DNA of 64,000 nt from Streptomyces canus. GTDB taxonomy: Bacteria > Actinomycetota > Actinomycetes > Streptomycetales > Streptomycetaceae. The DNA is taken from NCBI RefSeq assembly GCF_030816965.1, contig NZ_JAUSYQ010000002.1, positions 2,327,001-2,391,000 of the forward strand, read 5' to 3'. A program made the translations under genes and the position numbers. Positions within the stretch are counted from its first letter, which is position 1. Every line of letters begins with the position of its first letter. Below are positions 36,862-45,820 of this stretch, piece after piece. The notes under the pieces were generated by a model. That model was given only the letters and a program-made list of their open reading frames with translations. It was not told where the DNA came from and ran no database searches.

Positions 36862-38064
36862 TCAGGCTGCCTCCCGGACCGACGGTCCGGGAGGTCTTAT
36901 GCCCTCGACACCAGCCGGGATGAAACCTGCCCGGGCCGGCATCACGCGGGCGGAGTTCTTGTCCCTGGGAGAGACGGCTCCGCGCGCGATGCAGGTGTAG
37001 GTGCGTTCGGACAGCGGCAGGGCGTGCTTGGCTCTCGCCCCGCACCTACTGCAGTCCATCGTGGTGTGGGCCGGATGTGCGAGGCGCACGTCCCGCGCGT
37101 GCTTGCGGCCCATCTCGGTAAGGGCCTTCTTGGTCGCGCCGATCGCGGCATCGGCGGCTTTGCGGGCCATGCTCGACTTGGCGAGAAACTTCGGGCGGAA
37201 ATCCTCCACCGCGATCGCGTCATGGTCCCGGACCACTTTCTTGGCCCGCTTGCGGCCGGTGCCTTGCCGCTGCCGGGCCACTTTCTTGTGGGCCTTGGCG
37301 CGCAGCAGATTGGCCGCGCGGTAGCCCTTCGATGCGGCCTGCCCCTTAGCGGGTTTACGGCGAGCCATCATCCGGTCATACCGTGACACCTTGGCCTGGG
37401 CCCTCTTGCCGTGTTCAGGGTGCGCCAGGTCGTGTGCGTCGGATGTCGTGGTGGCGGTCTCCGTCATCCCCCAGTCGATGCCGATGACACGGCCGGTCTC
37501 CGGCAACGGCTCAGCCTCGGCAGATACCACGAAGGAGGCGTACCAGTGGCCGAGACTGTCGCGGTAGACGCGGACCGACGACGGCTCGGCAGGCAGGTCC
37601 CGCGACCACACGACGCCCAGCACGATCCCGCCCGCCAAGTGGAGGCGCCCGTCCCTGAGGCGGAAGCCGCGCCGCGTGTAGTTCAGCGTGGGGTCGGCCA
37701 GGCGTTTCTTCTTGGGCCGGGGCATTCCGGCCCGCTGGCGCATGGGCAGCCGGTCCTTGACATCCTTGAGTGCCTTGGCGCGCGACTTGCCGAAGTCGCG
37801 GATGATCTGCTGCTGCGGCACCGAACTACCAGCCCGCAGCCAAGCGTTCGCACCCCGGGCCTCGGTGAGTAGCCTGTCGAGCCGGGCCGGACCGCACGTC
37901 TCACCGTCCCGGTGGGCCTTCTTCGAGCGGGCCACGCACTCGTTCCACACCCACCGGCACCGCGCCCACTCCGTCAACAGCGCATCACGGCCGGTGGAGG
38001 ACGGGCGCAGCCGGTACGTGTAGCGGACCTGCCCGGTCCCACCGACCTCCTTAAATGCCGACAC
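36862..38064 (-). CDS. tnpB: TnpB of the second IS, with degenerate zinc ribbon
   Basis: 400 residues from a GTG at 38064 (a later start near VRYTYRLRPS is possible). RuvC acidic residues are present: Asp197 in VIGIDWGMTE, Glu287 in IAVEDFRPKF, Asp368 in SPRDKNSAR. The first zinc knuckle CSRCG is intact, but the second reads YTCIARGAV, where the usual second Cys is Arg, so zinc binding is probably impaired. The C-terminus (ARVMPARAGFIPAG...) is translated from right-end/guide-RNA sequence, as in other members. It is not closely related to the TnpB at 3.8 kb, so two separate IS lineages are present. Confidence 0.88.
   Translation of the reverse strand: MSAFKEVGGTGQVRYTYRLRPSSTGRDALLTEWARCRWVWNECVARSKKAHRDGETCGPARLDRLLTEARGANAWLRAGSSVPQQQIIRDFGKSRAKALKDVKDRLPMRQRAGMPRPKKKRLADPTLNYTRRGFRLRDGRLHLAGGIVLGVVWSRDLPAEPSSVRVYRDSLGHWYASFVVSAEAEPLPETGRVIGIDWGMTETATTTSDAHDLAHPEHGKRAQAKVSRYDRMMARRKPAKGQAASKGYRAANLLRAKAHKKVARQRQGTGRKRAKKVVRDHDAIAVEDFRPKFLAKSSMARKAADAAIGATKKALTEMGRKHARDVRLAHPAHTTMDCSRCGARAKHALPLSERTYTCIARGAVSPRDKNSARVMPARAGFIPAGVEGIRPPGPSVREAA
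36870..36894 (-). repeat. 11-bp perfect hairpin in the tnpB 3' end
   Basis: CCTCCCGGACC and GGTCCGGGAGG flank GAC. It lies within the last codons of tnpB, the position of the guide-RNA (omega RNA) scaffold and right-end hairpin in IS605-like elements. Confidence 0.75.
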
Positions 38065-38313
38065 GAACCCACCCCCGCCACACGCTCCACGGCGTCATCC
38101 CAGCCCCCACGGAAAGACCGTACGTACGACACACGCACAACCGTGCCCCGATCGCGCACTCTCATCCCAACCAGCGAAATCGAGAACACCCGTTCGCCTT
38201 CTTGGCGCGTGACGGCCTTGCCGACGCCCCGCGTCACCGACACGAGAGGCGATTCCTGCCCGGCGTAAACTCCAGGGCGTCCTCGCAAGAACGTGAACGA
38301 AGAGAGCACCGCC

Positions 38314-39414
38314 TTGACCCACCCTTTCCTGGACCTGGCTCCGCTCGGCGCGACGCAGTTCGCCTCGATCGAGGACCGTGTGGCGCGGCTGCTGCGCACC
38401 GAGCAGGACGTCGTGATCATGCAGGGCGAGGCGCTGCTGCCGCTGGAAGGGGCGATTCGCGCCACGGCAGGTCCGAGTACGACCGCACTGAACGTCATCA
38501 CCGGCCCGTACGGGCAGACCTTCGGGGACTGGCTGCGGGACTGCGGGGCTACGGTGATCGACCTCGCTGTGCCGTTCCACACGGCGGTGACGGCCACGCA
38601 GATCTCCGCGGCGTTCGAGGAGCACCCGGCGATCGACTTCGTGTCCCTGGTGCACGCGGAGGCGGCGACCGGCAACACGAACCCGGTCGCGGAGATCGGA
38701 GAGGTCGTACGGCGGCGGGGCGCCCTCTTCTACCTGGACGCGGTCGCCTCCGTCGGTGCCGAGCCGGTGCTGCCGGACGTGTGGGGTGTGGACCTGTGCG
38801 TGATCGGGGCGCAGAAGGCGATGGGCGGGCCCGCGGGTGTGTCGGCGGTGTCGGTGAGTGAGCGGGCGTGGGCGCGGATGGCCGCGAACCCGAGGGCGCC
38901 GCGACGGTCGTACCTCTCCCTCCTCGACTGGAAGGAACGCTGGATCGACGGCGGCCGCAAGGCCCTGCTGCACGCTCCGGCGCAGCTGGAGATGCTGGCG
39001 CTGGAGGCGTGCGTCGAGCGGATCGAGGCGGACGGGCTGGACGCGGTGATGGCCCGGCACCGGGCCGCCGCCGCGGCGACACGGGCGGGAGCGCGGGCCC
39101 TGGGCGGCGGTCTGGAGCCTTACGTGTACGAGGACCGCGAGGCCGCCCCTGTCGCCACGACCCTTCGCACCCCGGCGGGGGTCGTCGCCTCCGAGTTGGT
39201 GTCCCGGGCCCTGTCCTCCGCCCCCGCCCTGCCGCTGGCCGCGGGCGGGGGCGCGCTGGCCAAGGAGATGATCCGCGTCAACCACTACGGGGCGGACGCG
39301 ACACGGGGGGCCGTGCGGGCGAGCCTGGCGGCACTGGGCGCGGCACTGCGGGAGAAGGGACTCGCGGTGGAAGTGGAAGGCGCGCTGCGCGCGGCGGAGG
39401 ACGCGTGGCGGTAG
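38314..39414 (+). CDS. Class V aminotransferase-family protein
   Basis: 366 residues if started at the TTG 38314 (GAAGAGAG upstream); a GTG at 38293 would add seven residues but lacks a ribosome site. PLP fold-type I: ITGPYGQTFGDWLRDCGATV, DFVSLVHAEAATGNTNPVAEIG, FYLDAVASVGAEP (PLP-ring Asp), and the Schiff-base lysine in CVIGAQKAMGGPAGVSAVS. It is like serine-pyruvate/alanine-glyoxylate aminotransferases. The substrate is unknown. The second IS lies just upstream and may have replaced its native promoter. No operon partner. Confidence 0.85.
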   Translation: MTHPFLDLAPLGATQFASIEDRVARLLRTEQDVVIMQGEALLPLEGAIRATAGPSTTALNVITGPYGQTFGDWLRDCGATVIDLAVPFHTAVTATQISAAFEEHPAIDFVSLVHAEAATGNTNPVAEIGEVVRRRGALFYLDAVASVGAEPVLPDVWGVDLCVIGAQKAMGGPAGVSAVSVSERAWARMAANPRAPRRSYLSLLDWKERWIDGGRKALLHAPAQLEMLALEACVERIEADGLDAVMARHRAAAAATRAGARALGGGLEPYVYEDREAAPVATTLRTPAGVVASELVSRALSSAPALPLAAGGGALAKEMIRVNHYGADATRGAVRASLAALGAALREKGLAVEVEGALRAAEDAWR

Positions 39415-39754
39415 CCCTCTTCCGGCTTTTTCATTAACGGGCCCATAATTGTCAGGGTAATTCTGGGGTTTATCAGAGAATAGCTTCCCGTATTCTCCTG
39501 CCCGCTTTTCCTGGACCTAAACGCAAAGATTCTGCGAACGCGAACCGGCTGAATTCGGGGAGATCTCGTGGGGGTTACATGCCTGTGACGCGTTACACAC
39601 CGTGATCGGTTTGCCCCTTATTTGCTGGGTGTAACGGTGCATAACGGTCACTTCTTGCGCGTCGGCGCGCGCCCGCGTGATAACACATGGAGCGCCCGCA
39701 CGTAACCCCATCCGGCGATGCAATTTTGAATTTCCCTCGGTAAATTCAATTCGC
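39415..39754. promoter_or_regulatory. 340-bp regulatory region upstream of ectA
   Basis: No gene. It is strikingly AT-rich for this genome. It contains a possible GlnR-type box GTTAC-ATGCCT-GTGAC (39574-39589), an 8-bp inverted repeat CGTTACAC (39591-39598)/GTGTAACG (39629-39636), and an 8-bp inverted repeat directly before the start codon (39726-39749). GlnR has been reported to control ectABCD in S. coelicolor. The promoter elements themselves could not be fixed by eye. Confidence 0.6.
39726..39749. promoter_or_regulatory. AT-rich palindrome next to the ectA start
   Basis: TTGAATTT (39726-39733) and AAATTCAA (39742-39749) are perfect reverse complements around CCCTCGGT, ending five bases before the ATG. 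It occupies the place where a Shine-Dalgarno should be, and none is visible. It may be an operator or an mRNA hairpin that limits translation. Confidence 0.6.
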
Positions 39755-40282
39755 ATGACTGCCGCACAAGCAGACCTGCAAATCGACCGGCCCACGGTCG
39801 CGGACGGAGCCGCACTGTGGCGGATCGCCCGCGACTCCGAGGTCCTCGACCTGAACTCGTCGTACAGCTATCTGCTGTGGTGCCGCGACTTCGCCGCCAC
39901 GTCGGCCGTCGCACGGAACGACAGCGGGGAGCCGATCGGATTCGTCACCGGGTACGTCCGCCCGGACCGGCCCGGCACCCTGCTCGTCTGGCAGGTGGCG
40001 GTGGACTCGGCCTACCGCGGCCGCGGACTCGCCGCCGCCCTGCTCGACGGACTGACCGCGCGGCTCGCCGCCGAGCGCGGGCTGACCACCGTCGAGACCA
40101 CCATCACGCCGGGCAACACCGCCTCCGAGCGGCTGTTCACGGCGTTCGCCGAACGCCGTGGCGCCGGCCTGGAGCGCGAGGTGCTGTTCCACTCGAGCCT
40201 GTTCCCCGACGGGCCGCACGACCCCGAGGTCCTCTACCGCATCGGGCCCCTCTCCCCCGCTTCCCCCACTCCCTCCGCCTGA
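39755..40282 (+). CDS. ectA: L-2,4-diaminobutyrate acetyltransferase EctA
   Basis: 175 residues. GNAT enzyme making N-gamma-acetyl-diaminobutyrate, the second step of ectoine synthesis. Motifs: LDLNSSYSYLLWCRDFAATSAVA (the EctA-specific N-terminal region), GFVTGYVRPDRPGTLLVWQVAVDSAYRGRGLAAALLDGL with the acetyl-CoA loop RGRGLA, and TITPGNTASERLF. There is no Shine-Dalgarno; a palindrome abuts the ATG. First gene of ectABCD. Confidence 0.97.
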   Translation: MTAAQADLQIDRPTVADGAALWRIARDSEVLDLNSSYSYLLWCRDFAATSAVARNDSGEPIGFVTGYVRPDRPGTLLVWQVAVDSAYRGRGLAAALLDGLTARLAAERGLTTVETTITPGNTASERLFTAFAERRGAGLEREVLFHSSLFPDGPHDPEVLYRIGPLSPASPTPSA

Positions 40283-40322
40283 CCACCCCCACGCCCCCCA
40301 CGCACCCGAGGAGCGATTCGTC

Positions 40323-41594
40323 GTGACCATCACCCAGCCCGACCTCAGCGTCTTCGAGACCCTCGAGTCCGAGGTGCGCAGCTACTGCCGCGGCTGGCCC
40401 ACCGTCTTCGACCGCGCGCAGGGCAGTCGCATGTACGACGAGGACGGCCACGCGTACCTGGACTTCTTCGCCGGCGCCGGTTCACTGAACTACGGCCACA
40501 ACAACCCCGTGCTGAAACGGGCGTTGATCGACTACCTGGAGCGCGACGGCGTCACGCACGGGCTCGACATGTCGACCACCGCCAAGCGCGCCTTCCTCCA
40601 GACCTTCCAGGACCTGGTGCTGCGGCCGCGCGACCTGCCGTACAAGGTCATGTTCCCGGGGCCCACGGGGACCAACGCCGTGGAGTCGGCGCTCAAGCTC
40701 GCCCGGAAGGTCAAGGGGCGCGAGGCCATCGTGTCCTTCACCAACGCCTTCCACGGGATGTCGCTGGGCTCCCTCGCCGTCACCGGCAACGCCTTCAAGC
40801 GGGCCGGCGCCGGGATCCCGCTGGTGCACGGCACGCCGATGCCGTTCGACAACTACTTCGACGGCACGGTCGAGGACTTCCTGTGGTTCGAGCGGCTCCT
40901 GGAGGACCAGGGCTCGGGCCTGAACAAGCCGGCCGCCGTGATCGTCGAGACCGTGCAGGGCGAGGGCGGCATCAACGTCGCCCGGCGGGAGTGGCTGCAG
41001 GCGCTCGCCGCGCTGTGCGAGCGGCAGGACATGCTGCTCATCGTCGACGACATCCAGATGGGCTGCGGGCGTACCGGTGCCTTCTTCTCCTTCGAGGAGG
41101 CGGGCATCACGCCGGACATCGTCACCGTGTCCAAGTCCATCAGCGGTTACGGCCTTCCGATGTCGCTCTGCCTGTTCAAGCCGGAGCTGGACATCTGGGA
41201 GCCGGGCGAGCACAACGGCACCTTCCGCGGCAACAACCCCGCCTTCGTCACGGCCACCGCCACCCTTGAGCAGTACTGGGCGGACGGGTCCGCGATGGAG
41301 AAGCAGACCCGCAAGCGTGGCGAGCAGGTCGAGCAGGGGCTCATCTCCATCACCGAGGAGAACCTGGCCGACGTGAAGGAGTACCGCGGGCGCGGGCTCG
41401 TGTGGGGCCTGGAGTTCCACGACAAGGAGCGCGCCGGGCGGGTGGCGCACCGCGCCTTCGAACTCGGGCTGCTCATCGAGACGTCGGGCCCCGAGAGCGA
41501 GGTCGTGAAGCTGCTTCCGGCACTCACGATCACCCCCGAGGAACTGGACGAGGGACTCAGCATCCTCGCCCGTTCCGTACGCGAAACCGTCTGA
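40323..41594 (+). CDS. ectB: Diaminobutyrate-2-oxoglutarate aminotransferase EctB
   Basis: 423 residues, GTG at 40323 after GAGGAG. Class III aminotransferase converting aspartate semialdehyde plus glutamate to diaminobutyrate. Signatures: [49 protein letters not shown] (PLP Asp) and the lysine in [15 protein letters not shown]. Normal length. It is 40 bp after ectA. Confidence 0.97.
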   Translation: MTITQPDLSVFETLESEVRSYCRGWPTVFDRAQGSRMYDEDGHAYLDFFAGAGSLNYGHNNPVLKRALIDYLERDGVTHGLDMSTTAKRAFLQTFQDLVLRPRDLPYKVMFPGPTGTNAVESALKLARKVKGREAIVSFTNAFHGMSLGSLAVTGNAFKRAGAGIPLVHGTPMPFDNYFDGTVEDFLWFERLLEDQGSGLNKPAAVIVETVQGEGGINVARREWLQALAALCERQDMLLIVDDIQMGCGRTGAFFSFEEAGITPDIVTVSKSISGYGLPMSLCLFKPELDIWEPGEHNGTFRGNNPAFVTATATLEQYWADGSAMEKQTRKRGEQVEQGLISITEENLADVKEYRGRGLVWGLEFHDKERAGRVAHRAFELGLLIETSGPESEVVKLLPALTITPEELDEGLSILARSVRETV

Positions 41595-41638
41595 ATCACT
41601 GTCTGAACCACCGTCTACGTAGGAGGCATCGCAGCACC

Positions 41639-42049
41639 GTGATCGTCCGTTCTTTCAAGGACATCGAAGGCACCGACCGGCATGTGAGGGCCGCGTCCGG
41701 CACCTGGGAGAGCAAACGCATCGTGCTCGCCAAGGAGCGGGTCGGCTTCTCGCTGCACGAGACGATCCTGTACGCGGGTACGGAGACGTCGATGTGGTAC
41801 GCGAACCACATCGAGGCCGTCGTCTGCGTCGAGGGCGAGGCCGAGCTGACCGACCACGAGAGCGGGCAGACGCACTCGATCACGCCCGGGACCATGTACC
41901 TGCTGGACGGTCACGAGCGGCACACGCTGCGGGTCAAGGAGGACTTCCGCTGCATCTGTGTGTTCAACCCGCCCGTGACCGGCCGGGAGGACCACGACGA
42001 GAACGGCGTCTACCCGCTGCTCACCGAACCCGAGTCCGAGGAGGTGTGA
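41639..42049 (+). CDS. ectC: Ectoine synthase EctC
   Basis: 136 residues, GTG at 41639 with AGGAGG 14 bp upstream. Small cupin that cyclises N-acetyl-diaminobutyrate to ectoine. Motifs: [53 protein letters not shown] and [11 protein letters not shown], containing the cupin metal ligands (Glu, Tyr, His). Confidence 0.97.
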   Translation: MIVRSFKDIEGTDRHVRAASGTWESKRIVLAKERVGFSLHETILYAGTETSMWYANHIEAVVCVEGEAELTDHESGQTHSITPGTMYLLDGHERHTLRVKEDFRCICVFNPPVTGREDHDENGVYPLLTEPESEEV

Positions 42050-42057
42050 CCGCACCC

Positions 42058-42948
42058 ATGACCACCACCGTCACCGATCTCTACCCCAGCCGCGGCGCCA
42101 CCGAGGTGTCGATCCCCCGCAAGGACCCGGTCGTCTGGTCGGCCCCCGGCGCGCCGGGACCGATCGCCACCGGCGACCTGGAGGCGTTCGAGCGCGACGG
42201 CTTCCTCGCCGTCGACCAGATCATCGGCCCCGACGAAGTCCCCGTCTACCAGCATGAGTTGGAGCGGCTCGTCACCGACCCGGACATCCGCGCGGACGAA
42301 CGCTCGATCATCGAGCCGAAGTCCAAGGAGATCCGCTCGGTCTTCGAGGTGCACAAGATCAGCGAGGTGTTCGCGAATCTGGTGCGCGACGAGCGGGTCG
42401 TCGGCCGGGCCCGGCAGATCCTCGGCTCGGACGTCTACGTCCACCAGTCGCGGATCAACGTCAAGCCCGGTTTCGGGGCCAGCGGCTTCTACTGGCACTC
42501 CGACTTCGAGACCTGGCACGCCGAGGACGGTCTGCCGAACATGCGGACGGTGTCCGTCTCGATCGCGCTGACCGAGAACTACGACACCAACGGCGGCCTC
42601 ATGATCATGCCGGGGTCCCACCGCACCTTCCTCGGGTGCGCGGGGTCCACCCCGAAGGACAACTACAAGCAGTCGCTGCAGATGCAGGACGCCGGCACGC
42701 CGTCGGACGAGGCGCTGACGGCGATGGCCTCGGAGTACGGCATCAAGCTGTTCACGGGCAAGGCCGGTTCGGCGACCTGGTTCGACTGCAACTGTATGCA
42801 CGGCTCCGGGGACAACATCACGCCGTTCCCGCGCAGCAACGTGTTCATCGTGTTCAACAGCGTGGAGAACCAGGCCGTGGAGCCGTTCGCGGCGCCCATC
42901 CGGCGGCCGGAGTTCATCGGAGCAAGGGATTTCACTCCGGTGAAGTGA
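42058..42948 (+). CDS. ectD: Ectoine hydroxylase EctD
   Basis: 296 residues, ATG eight bases after the ectC stop. Fe(II)/2-oxoglutarate dioxygenase giving 5-hydroxyectoine. The iron facial triad is visible: His and Asp in FYWHSDFETWH and the distal His in DCNCMHGSGDN. The EctD signature stretch F-x-W-H-S-D-F-E-T-W-H-x-E-D-G-x-P is complete. Last gene of the operon; a short imperfect hairpin in the 21-bp gap to the convergent gene may terminate both. Confidence 0.97.
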   Translation: MTTTVTDLYPSRGATEVSIPRKDPVVWSAPGAPGPIATGDLEAFERDGFLAVDQIIGPDEVPVYQHELERLVTDPDIRADERSIIEPKSKEIRSVFEVHKISEVFANLVRDERVVGRARQILGSDVYVHQSRINVKPGFGASGFYWHSDFETWHAEDGLPNMRTVSVSIALTENYDTNGGLMIMPGSHRTFLGCAGSTPKDNYKQSLQMQDAGTPSDEALTAMASEYGIKLFTGKAGSATWFDCNCMHGSGDNITPFPRSNVFIVFNSVENQAVEPFAAPIRRPEFIGARDFTPVK

Positions 42949-42969
42949 CCCCGTTCTGTGGGGTGCCCC

Positions 42970-43968
42970 TCACAGCCACGACAGCGACGCGGCCCGCTCC
43001 AGTACGTTCCGTACGGCGGCCGCGTCGCCCGTGGTGTCCCGGGGAACCGTGTCCGGCGCGTGCCGCCCACCGACCAGCAGACAGAAGTCCACGGCGTCCA
43101 GGGTGAGTTCGGCGGCCACGGGGTCGCTCTGCGAACCCAGGATCCACTCCTCGCCGCCCCTGACCGCGAACAGCACCGGCGGCGCCTCGGCCCCGAGGAC
43201 GGTGCCGAGAACGCGGACGGCCAGCCTGACCAGCTGCCCCAGGTGCTCCTCGGGCGGCGGCGGCACGGCCAGGCCCAGGGCGCAGCCGATGTCGTCGGTG
43301 TGGATCCACGCCTCGAAGGCCCGCGCCAGGAAGTGCTCGGTGACGGACAGCCGAAGGCCCATCAACAGGGTTGTACCGGCGGCGAGTTCGGGATCGCGGG
43401 CATGCGGGGTGCCGAGGAGCGCGGCCGCCTGCGCGGACCAGTCGGCCACGGTCTCCTCGGGCGTACGGCCGTGCTCATGGGCGATCACCTCGGCGGTACG
43501 CCTCTCCCAGGCGTCCGTCCAGTCCGTGTCCTCGTCGATCCGCGCGCCCGGCACCCGGGCGTCGATCCCGAGCCGCAGGGCCAGATGTTCGTCGGCGGCC
43601 AGCAGATGGGCGACCGTTGCGTGCACGTCCCAGTCGTGCACGACCGGCGTCGACCAGCGCCCCGCCATCTCCGGCAGCAGCGCCTCGAGCCCGGCGACGG
43701 CCGCCGCGTAGGGGGCGGCGTGCCGGGCCACGCGGGGTGGCGCCGGGCGGGCGCGGAGGGCGCCGGTGAGAGGGGTGTCGAGGGGGGACGGCGGCTCGTC
43801 GGGCGGCGGGCCGTCCAGCAGCCGTACGGTCGCGCGCAGCCGTTCCGCCTCCGCCGCGCAGCGCTCGCACTCGGCCAGGTGCGGTGGGACCAGCCGCTCC
43901 TCGGCCGGTTCCAGGGCGCCGAAGGCCCAGGCGGCCAGCAGGTCGCGTACGTCGTCGTGATCGGTCAC
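42970..43968 (-). CDS. Anti-sigma zinc-finger domain fused to a mycothiol-dependent maleylpyruvate isomerase-like domain
   Basis: 332 residues, GTG at 43968. Residues 1-45 are a ZAS/zf-HC2 anti-sigma domain (His30-x3-Cys34-x2-Cys37 in PPHLAECERCAAEAERL). From about 80 onward there is a DinB/MDMPI-like helical bundle: VHDWDVHATVAHLLAADEHLALRLG, FEAWIHTDDIGCALG (metal-ligand histidines), then a C-terminal SCP2-like beta domain. There is no membrane segment. Encoded 34 bp after its sigma partner. Fusion of the redox-responsive ZAS zinc site to a mycothiol-using fold hints at thiol sensing (inference). Confidence 0.88.
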   Translation of the reverse strand: MTDHDDVRDLLAAWAFGALEPAEERLVPPHLAECERCAAEAERLRATVRLLDGPPPDEPPSPLDTPLTGALRARPAPPRVARHAAPYAAAVAGLEALLPEMAGRWSTPVVHDWDVHATVAHLLAADEHLALRLGIDARVPGARIDEDTDWTDAWERRTAEVIAHEHGRTPEETVADWSAQAAALLGTPHARDPELAAGTTLLMGLRLSVTEHFLARAFEAWIHTDDIGCALGLAVPPPPEEHLGQLVRLAVRVLGTVLGAEAPPVLFAVRGGEEWILGSQSDPVAAELTLDAVDFCLLVGGRHAPDTVPRDTTGDAAAVRNVLERAASLSWL

Positions 43969-44002
43969 CGCCCGCCCCCTTCCCTGTGTTCCCCTGTCGC
44001 CA

Positions 44003-44611
44003 TCATGCGCCCTCTTCCCACGCCGGGTCGGGTGGGTCGGCCAAAGTCTCCGCGAGGGCGCGCAGGGCGGTGCGGAGCCGGGTCTTCGCGGTGCCCTCGG
44101 GGATGCCGAGCTCGGCGGCGGCCTGCCGGTAGGTGCGGCCCGCGAAGTAGGCGAGGTGCACCACCTCCCTTTGTGGCTGCGGGAGTTCGGCGAGAGCGGT
44201 GTGCAGCAGGAGGGACCGCTCCCGGTCGACGACCGCCTCGGCGGGGCCGGGAGAGGCGTCCGGGATGCCGTGCAGGGCCGGGTCGTCGGCGCGGACGTCC
44301 TTGCGGTGCCGGGCCTCGCTGCGCACCCAGTCCACGGCCCGCCGGTGCGCCAGCACCGACAGCCAGGTCCGCAGGCTGCCCCGGTGCGCGTCGAAGGCGT
44401 ACGGCCTGCTCCACAGCTGCGCGAAGACCTCCTGCGCCACGTCCTCGGCGGCGGCCCGGCTGCGGGTCACGCGCACCGCGACCGCCCGTACCAGCCCGCC
44501 GTACGTCCCGTACGCCTCGGCCAGCGCGGACTCGTCGCCGTACACCAGCCGCCGGTGCAGCTCCGCGTCTGCGGGTCGCTGTACGGACGTCGTCCCGTCC
44601 GTGGACTCCAC
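44003..44611 (-). CDS. ECF-type RNA polymerase sigma factor
   Basis: 202 residues, GTG at 44611. Region 2 (VYGDESALAEAYGTYGGLVRAVAVRVTRSRAAAEDVAQEVFAQLWSRP) and region 4 (ELPQPQREVVHLAYFAGRTYRQAAAELGIPEGTAKTRLRTAL) are both complete. It directs RNA polymerase to stress or cell-surface promoters. The next gene in the operon encodes its likely anti-sigma factor. The close SigK/RskA-like pattern is typical of actinobacteria. Confidence 0.93.
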   Translation of the reverse strand: MESTDGTTSVQRPADAELHRRLVYGDESALAEAYGTYGGLVRAVAVRVTRSRAAAEDVAQEVFAQLWSRPYAFDAHRGSLRTWLSVLAHRRAVDWVRSEARHRKDVRADDPALHGIPDASPGPAEAVVDRERSLLLHTALAELPQPQREVVHLAYFAGRTYRQAAAELGIPEGTAKTRLRTALRALAETLADPPDPAWEEGA

Positions 44612-44669
44612 GGCACCACCACCCCTTGATGCCCCTTCCTAGCGTCCCGGGCGGCGCGGCGCCAGCGGT

Positions 44670-45722
44670 TCAGGCAGACAGGGCGTCCAGGAGCCGGTCG
44701 ACATCGGCGGCGGTGTTGTAGAGGTGGAAAGAGGCGCGCAGGTTGCCCGCGCGGTCGGAGACCTCGATGCCGGCGGCGCTCAACTCGCGCTGCCGGTGGC
44801 CGAGTCCGGGCACGGACACGATCGGGGAGCCGGGGGCCGGCAGCGGTGCGTGGCCGAGGGCGGCGAGTCCCGTACGGAAGCGGTCCGCGAGGGCGAGGTC
44901 GTGGGCGCGCACGGCGTCCACGCCGAGTTCCTCCAGGAGTTCGAGGGAGCGGCGGGTGCCCGTGTAGGTGAACAGGGCCGGGCTGACGTCGAACCGCCGG
45001 GCGGAGTGGGCCAGTTCGGCGACGGGGCCGTAGCAGCTGTCCCACGGGATCTCCCCCGCGACCCAGCCGGCGAGCACCGGCTTCAGGTCGCCGAAGTCCT
45101 CCGGCACGGCGAGGAAGGCCGCGCCGTGCGGGCCGAGCAGCCACTTGAAGGTGGTGGAGACGGTGTAGTCGTACGACCGCGCGTCCACCGGGAGCCAGCC
45201 CGCGGCCTGCGAGAAGTCGACGTAGGTGCGGGCTCCGTGGTCCCTGGCCGCTTCCCGCAGGGCGGGCAGGTCGGCGATCCGGCCGTCGGCGGACTGGGCG
45301 GCGCTGACCGCGACGAGGGCGGTGCCGGGGCGGACGGAGTCGGCGAGCCGTTCCAGCGGCACGATGCGCACCTTCAGGTCGCCGCGGGTGTGGAAGGGGT
45401 TCACGACGGAGGTGAAGTCGTCCTCGGCGGTGAGGACTTCGGCGCCCGGCGGCAGCGAGGCGGCGACCAGGCCCGAGTGGGTGGACACGGACGGTCCCGC
45501 CGCGACCCGGGCGACCGGGACGCCGGCGAGCCTGGCGAACGCGGCACGGGACATCTCCACGTCCTGGAACAGCGGGTCCAGCGGCCTGCCCTCGGCACGG
45601 ATCAGCGCGGCCTCCTGGAGGGCGGTCACGGTGCGTGCGGGGAGCAGGCCGCTGCTCGCGGTGTTGAGGAAGGTGTTCTTCGGGGCGAACTCGGCGCGGA
45701 CGAGGCTCTCGAAGGTCTCCAT
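44670..45722 (-). CDS. Class V aminotransferase/cysteine-desulfurase-like protein
   Basis: 350 residues from METFESLV (ATG at 45722); a further ATG at 45758 is possible. PLP fold: NTASSGLLPARTVTAL, EDDFTSVVNPF, YVDFSQAAGWLPVDA (PLP Asp) and the lysine in YTVSTTFKWLLGPHGAAFL. It is similar to isopenicillin-N-epimerase/kynureninase-like enzymes of unknown substrate. It stands alone downstream of the FrnE-like gene on the same strand. Confidence 0.85.
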   Translation of the reverse strand: METFESLVRAEFAPKNTFLNTASSGLLPARTVTALQEAALIRAEGRPLDPLFQDVEMSRAAFARLAGVPVARVAAGPSVSTHSGLVAASLPPGAEVLTAEDDFTSVVNPFHTRGDLKVRIVPLERLADSVRPGTALVAVSAAQSADGRIADLPALREAARDHGARTYVDFSQAAGWLPVDARSYDYTVSTTFKWLLGPHGAAFLAVPEDFGDLKPVLAGWVAGEIPWDSCYGPVAELAHSARRFDVSPALFTYTGTRRSLELLEELGVDAVRAHDLALADRFRTGLAALGHAPLPAPGSPIVSVPGLGHRQRELSAAGIEVSDRAGNLRASFHLYNTAADVDRLLDALSA

Positions 45723-45820
45723 GGGTCCACTGTGGGGCCGGGAGACCTGTCGGTCCATTGCGATTTTCTGCGTGGTTTCGCCAAGGAACGCTTATACGTC
45801 CGCCCCGACCTGCGGGTTTG

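Larger units (their letters stand above)
36824..38263 (-). mobile_element. Second IS200/IS605-group element, tnpB only
   Basis: Reading on the minus strand, the left flank ends TTTAC at 38268-38264 and the right end finishes TCAA at 36827-36824. These are the same cleavage tetranucleotides (TTAC, TCAA) as the well-studied IS608. The left end carries the hairpin GACGC-CCC-GCGTC (38223-38235). The right end carries CCTCCCGGACC-GAC-GGTCCGGGAGG (36870-36894) and an AATCC-TCCCC imperfect stem (36827-36858). No tnpA is present. It inserted between the amino-acid ABC operon and an aminotransferase gene without breaking a gene. Confidence 0.75.
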
